Made by a program: the position numbers and the translations under genes. A DNA stretch of 60,044 bases from Bacteroidota bacterium (lineage in GTDB: Bacteria; Bacteroidota; Bacteroidia; Chitinophagales; Saprospiraceae): assembly GCA_029567325.1 (NCBI GenBank), contig JAKQLF010000267.1, positions 1 to 60,044 on the forward strand, written 5' to 3'. Positions 56,260 to 60,044 of the stretch are shown here, one piece after another. Below the pieces are notes generated by a model. It searched no databases, was not told the origin of the DNA, and saw only the letters and a program-made list of their open reading frames with translations. How positions within the stretch are numbered: position 1 is the first letter of the stretch; the number at the start of each line of letters is the position of its first letter.

Positions 56260-58338
56260 ATGAAAACGGTAAAATTATTCAAGAAAGGTTGTTTTCTCAA
56301 TGAGAGATGTGAAACTTTAAGAACTCTTCTTTTTGTTTTAATAGTTTTGGTTTTTATGCAATTAGGCTACAGCCAAAAGCCAATCATTCATCATAAAATT
56401 CAGAGTGATTCTTTGTTGATTAGATTCGACCCGGGCTCAGCGAATGTGTGGTTGCCCACGATTAATAATGGTCTTCGGTTTGTGGTTAAGCAGGGGACTA
56501 ATGTGCTTTTAGATGAAGTGAAAACTCCTGTTGATAATTCCTATATTTCATTACACGAAAGTGAAACCGAGTCAGACTTTTTAATGGTAGCGGGTTTAAT
56601 CAGGATTGAAGCAGTACCAAAGCCAATTTTAGAATCCACTTTCCCCGTGGCAGAATACACTCAAGTTGAAAGGGACATTGCACGTTTTGATATTTTGCAA
56701 TATACTTTAAATAAGAATTATGACCTGACCCAGTTTGCTGGTTTAGGAACCATTTTCAAAGGATTTGATCAAAACAAAATTTATACCATTGAAGTCTATT
56801 TACCAGGATCAACGCAACCAATTATTACCAAATCGATAGATAGAACCAACATGGTTCAAGCTTCAAGTCCACCAATGAAAGTAGATTGGCAAAACAAAGC
56901 AGCTAACATTTCTTGGGAAACAAAAACTTCAAAACCTACTTTTTATGGATATATTTTAACGGAACAAATAGGTATTAGTAGTGAGTTGTCTTTATCTGAA
57001 GAACCATTTGTAAACTTACTCGATACTGCTGTAAATGAAAACTTGCATTCGCTTGCTATTTTTCAAGAATTAATCAGTAATGATACTACTTATACTTTTT
57101 CATTGTATGGTTTGGATTATTTTGGTGGAAAGTCGCCAAAGCCATTTGTTGTGAAAGGGCAGGGTAGGGAAGGCATTGGCCTTTCACCACTGATTACAAA
57201 ATATGAAACCTTGACAACCAATGAGGTCGATCTGGAATGGATGGTCTTACCGAAATTTGAAAAATATATAACTTCTTGGAGGATTTATAGTTCCGAAAAC
57301 TATGCTGGTCCATACAATTTACTGACCTCAGATTTGCCTAAATCAACCAGATCTGCTAAAGAAAAAATAAAAAACAGTTCTAATTTCTTTAGAGTGGTTG
57401 CCTTAGATGACCAGGGACAAGAGGTACCATCTTTACCACAATTGGTCATGTCTTTTGATACCATTCCGCCAGCTCCACCCACCAATCTCAAATCAGAAAT
57501 TTTTGATTCGAATATGGTGAGCATCACTTGGGATAGAAATAGGGAAAAGGATTTGTATGGTTACAAGGTTTTCTATACAATTGACACTTTAAGTGAGTGG
57601 TTTTTAGCCCATGACACCTTTCTCACTGCTCCAATTTTTATTGATTCTCTTGCTTTGTCCTCTGGTTATAATGAGATTTATTTCAAAGTACTTGCCTCAG
57701 ATCAGAGGAATAATTTATCTGATTTTTCTGCAATGTTGACTGTAAAAATGCCAGACATTTTGAGGCCATTTCCACCTATTTTTTCCAATCACATTCCAGA
57801 TGCAGGAAAAGTCACTTTGTATTGGATTCCGAGCCCCAGTGAAGATGTGGTCAAAATTGATTTGCTCAGATCTCCCGATTTAAAGGCAGGAAATTGGTCT
57901 TTAGTAAAATCCTTTACTCCTCAGACATTTGGTACATCTTATGTGGATTCGAACTTGGTGTCAGAAATTACCTATGCTTATACTTTGATAGCCTATGATG
58001 AAGTGAATTTAAAGTCAGAACCGAGTCCTCCCTTAGCCATCAATGTTTTACCTAAACAATACAATTTAGATCCCAATGATTTTAAATTGGAGCTGTCTGG
58101 CCAAAAAGTGAAAATAGTTCCCCAGTTTGCTGACCCCAATATTTACCAAATATGGGTTTACAAAAAGGTTGATAAGCGACCACCGAGCTTGCATCAAATC
58201 CTTGATCCTTCCAGAAATCAGACTTTTGCAGAAGATGATTTACCTTCTGAAAATGAAAAGGTTTTTTACTTTTTGCAAGTAATTTTTGAAGACGGAAGTC
58301 AAACAGATTATAGTAAGAGAAAATCTATCAGTAAATGA
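56260..58338 (+). CDS. Exported fibronectin type III repeat protein
   Basis: A 692-residue protein. The N-terminus carries an unusually long n-region before the hydrophobic segment (TLLFVLIVLVFMQLGYS-Q, about 23-40). The mature part begins with a short domain IHHKIQSDSLLIRFDPGSANVW, then FN3-like domains. These can be recognised from the strand pairs VDLEWMVLPKFEKYITSWRIYSS (about 326), PPAPPTNLKSEIFDSNMVSITWD (about 405) with LYGYKVFYTID, and PFPPIFSNHIPDAGKVTLYWIPSPSEDVVKIDLLRS (about 504). It ends without a sorting domain or membrane anchor. FN3 modules mediate protein or glycan contacts; here it is probably a periplasmic or surface partner of the TANFOR protein, whose ATG overlaps its stop. 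Confidence 0.82.
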   Translation: MKTVKLFKKGCFLNERCETLRTLLFVLIVLVFMQLGYSQKPIIHHKIQSDSLLIRFDPGSANVWLPTINNGLRFVVKQGTNVLLDEVKTPVDNSYISLHESETESDFLMVAGLIRIEAVPKPILESTFPVAEYTQVERDIARFDILQYTLNKNYDLTQFAGLGTIFKGFDQNKIYTIEVYLPGSTQPIITKSIDRTNMVQASSPPMKVDWQNKAANISWETKTSKPTFYGYILTEQIGISSELSLSEEPFVNLLDTAVNENLHSLAIFQELISNDTTYTFSLYGLDYFGGKSPKPFVVKGQGREGIGLSPLITKYETLTTNEVDLEWMVLPKFEKYITSWRIYSSENYAGPYNLLTSDLPKSTRSAKEKIKNSSNFFRVVALDDQGQEVPSLPQLVMSFDTIPPAPPTNLKSEIFDSNMVSITWDRNREKDLYGYKVFYTIDTLSEWFLAHDTFLTAPIFIDSLALSSGYNEIYFKVLASDQRNNLSDFSAMLTVKMPDILRPFPPIFSNHIPDAGKVTLYWIPSPSEDVVKIDLLRSPDLKAGNWSLVKSFTPQTFGTSYVDSNLVSEITYAYTLIAYDEVNLKSEPSPPLAINVLPKQYNLDPNDFKLELSGQKVKIVPQFADPNIYQIWVYKKVDKRPPSLHQILDPSRNQTFAEDDLPSENEKVFYFLQVIFEDGSQTDYSKRKSISK

Positions 58339-60044
58339 TGGGAATGGCTAGGATCATATTATTGATGCTGATAGGAATGTTTATTTCTGGTCAAAACTTG
58401 ATCGCCCAAGCCCTCTACCCCGTCACCGCCATCCTAGACGTTCAAGGACCTTACAGCCCAGTTTTCAGCACTTTTTCTGATCCCACCAACCAAGCTTTCA
58501 GGCCTAACAAAATGGCTTTGCGTCTGCGCCTCAATGACCTCAACGAAGCCAGTTTGGCCGTTCGGCTCAAATGGGAGATTTCCGGGCCGGGCATCGAATT
58601 CCAAACCAACGATGACTTTTTGGGTGGCATTGCAAACCTCATTTCTGGTCAATACATTACGCTCGATAATGCTGCACTGACTCCCTATTTTGACCTCTTT
58701 GGCAGCAGCGGCATCAGTGATGAATTTGTGACAGGCACCGGTGGTTATTTACCTGAGGGCAGTTATAGCTTTTGCGTCACTGCATTCGAACTAACCAAAG
58801 GTCAACAAGTCAGCAATACGACATGCCGCGAAATTTACATCGAAGAATACGAGCCTCCTTTTCTCAACAATCCATCGGGGCCAATTACACCAACTTTTCC
58901 TCAAAACCTGCAGATTTCCTGGACTCCCAGACACTTCGGCGTTTTCCCAGTCATCTATAATGTGAAAATTTGGGAAACTCTTGAGGGCCTGACTCCTGAT
59001 CAGGTCGTTTCTTCTCAAATGCCCTATATCACATTGGATGTCAATCAGGTGACCCAAACCTTTCTCAATTCCCAAAATGGTATGCTTACGCCAGGTAGAT
59101 CTTATTTAGCTCAAGTTCAAATTCGAGATGGAGTGAACGGACCATTTGGTATGCCATCTGTCATTTTCAAAAACAATGGCAACAGCGAAGTTTTGGCCTT
59201 TACTTATGGAGAAGATGATCCAGAAGGAGTTTGCACCGCCCCTTTGGATTTCAAGTCTGAGTTGGATGACCAACAAAACGTCGTACTTTTTTGGCAAGAA
59301 TCAGACCCGACTTTGGCTCCTACAGTTGGTCGAATCACTCAGGTCGCCTATCAGATCAAGTATCGGGAAGTTGGTGCTACAGAATGGCAGATCAAGGAAA
59401 CAAGTGTCCGGACTCTGCTCATGACAGGCCTCCGCCAAGGTGAAACCTACGAAATCGAATTGTACAAAGTTTGTATCAATGGGCTTACACCGGGAGGCGC
59501 TCTCAAAGTATTGGTCCCCAAAAGAAATAAGGCCAGAACACTGCCTGACTGTGGTGAAGAAATGGATATTTCGGGAATGAGCGAAGTGCCCCTTGAAAGA
59601 TTGGCGGTCAATGACACGATTTTTGCTTCGGGAACAGAGGTCATCGTGCAAGAAGTAGCTGGTTCGGGAGGTGTTTTCACGGGTAAAGGTTTTATCAGAT
59701 TACCTCTGCTTAGTACCATCAAAATAGCTGTAGAATTTGATGCCATCTCCGTCAACGAAGACTTCGAACTTACCGCCGGAGAAATCAGAACGGTCTACAA
59801 TCCTCTGGCCGGCAATGTCGCCAACATCAACTTTGGCAGCGACAATCTCACAGATTTTCCTACTCTTGAATATCAGGACAGTTTCAAAATCATTTCACTG
59901 ACAGCCGATGGCACCTTGATTTATCTGGATGGTAGAGAGGTTTTGGTCAATGGTGCTTATATAAAAGGCAAAGGACTCAATCAATTTGTCTTCAGCGGCG
60001 AACGATTTGAAGTTTTTGAAGAATATGAAAAATTTGATTCTTTG
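58335..60044 (+). CDS. TANFOR-domain exported protein (partial, runs off the window)
   Basis: The ATG at 58335 overlaps the upstream TGA by four bases, and the frame stays open for 570 codons to the window end. The signal peptide ends near residue 25 (QNLIA-Q). ALYPVTAILDVQGPYSPVFS, then LRLRLNDLNEASLAVRLKWEISG, GGIANLISGQYITLDNAALTPYF, LPEGSYSFCVTAFELTKGQQ, and the proline stretch EPPFLNNPSG match the TANFOR (Tannerella-type) domain pattern. FN3-like domains follow (about 185-310 and 320-410: YQIKYREVGATEWQIKETSV, LRQGETYEIELYKVC), then a beta-rich part with GTEVIVQEVAGSGGVFTGKG. TANFOR proteins are long secreted Bacteroidota proteins of unknown role. The C-terminus is not visible. Confidence 0.82.
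   Translation, partial: MMGMARIILLMLIGMFISGQNLIAQALYPVTAILDVQGPYSPVFSTFSDPTNQAFRPNKMALRLRLNDLNEASLAVRLKWEISGPGIEFQTNDDFLGGIANLISGQYITLDNAALTPYFDLFGSSGISDEFVTGTGGYLPEGSYSFCVTAFELTKGQQVSNTTCREIYIEEYEPPFLNNPSGPITPTFPQNLQISWTPRHFGVFPVIYNVKIWETLEGLTPDQVVSSQMPYITLDVNQVTQTFLNSQNGMLTPGRSYLAQVQIRDGVNGPFGMPSVIFKNNGNSEVLAFTYGEDDPEGVCTAPLDFKSELDDQQNVVLFWQESDPTLAPTVGRITQVAYQIKYREVGATEWQIKETSVRTLLMTGLRQGETYEIELYKVCINGLTPGGALKVLVPKRNKARTLPDCGEEMDISGMSEVPLERLAVNDTIFASGTEVIVQEVAGSGGVFTGKGFIRLPLLSTIKIAVEFDAISVNEDFELTAGEIRTVYNPLAGNVANINFGSDNLTDFPTLEYQDSFKIISLTADGTLIYLDGREVLVNGAYIKGKGLNQFVFSGERFEVFEEYEKFDSL

Overview
The window looks like a chromosomal segment of a Bacteroidota bacterium, most likely order Saprospirales. 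The sequence is AT-rich. It carries two SusC/SusD outer-membrane uptake pairs and a PorT-UbiE gene pair. One protein has a C-terminal type IX secretion (T9SS) sorting domain, and there are SprB-like, HYR-like and TANFOR-type giant surface proteins. Upstream motifs fit the Bacteroidota TTTG / TAnnTTTG promoter. I see no rRNA, tRNA, CRISPR array or transposase gene. The genus-level guess is inference.

Layout. 1-1400: nine tandem ~157-bp satellite units, each with a hairpin, ending beside the terminator of the first SusC/SusD pair (1524-6542, minus). That pair has a long upstream region with four LacI-type operator cores (AATCGATT). 7284-8096: a VOC-fold protein and a small acidic protein. 8127-10855 (minus): a polyferredoxin-like membrane protein and an FAD oxidoreductase. 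11705-25187 (plus): SusC, SusD, two large FG-GAP/ASPIC-UnbV lipoproteins and a cytoplasmic GH1 beta-glucosidase, read as a beta-glucoside utilisation locus. 25438-28223: two small secreted proteins, then PorT and UbiE on the minus strand. 28.3-29.1 kb: non-coding, with a duplicated composite repeat. 29255-31752: a flavin amine-oxidase-like protein and a lipoprotein esterase.

32095-35285: three tandem paralogues with an IPTM-G-x-WG C-terminal sorting signal (a variant of the IPTL-CTERM type), followed by a polytopic membrane protein. The 5' end of that membrane gene is repeated as a short relic behind the first paralogue, so the two genes were probably duplicated as a unit. 35565-38942: a secreted beta-helix protein.

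39355 to the window end: a very compact six-gene plus-strand operon in which every product has a signal peptide. It encodes a 3162-residue cysteine-rich HYR-like protein with a ~730-bp higher-order repeat, an SprB-like protein with the T9SS sorting domain, an outer-membrane barrel, a 1088-residue protein of unknown function, an FN3 protein and a TANFOR-domain protein cut by the window edge. This operon and the IPTM locus are my best candidates for undescribed systems. The operon reads as a cell-surface assembly: a barrel, large exported proteins and a T9SS substrate, with porT elsewhere in the window supporting T9SS capability.
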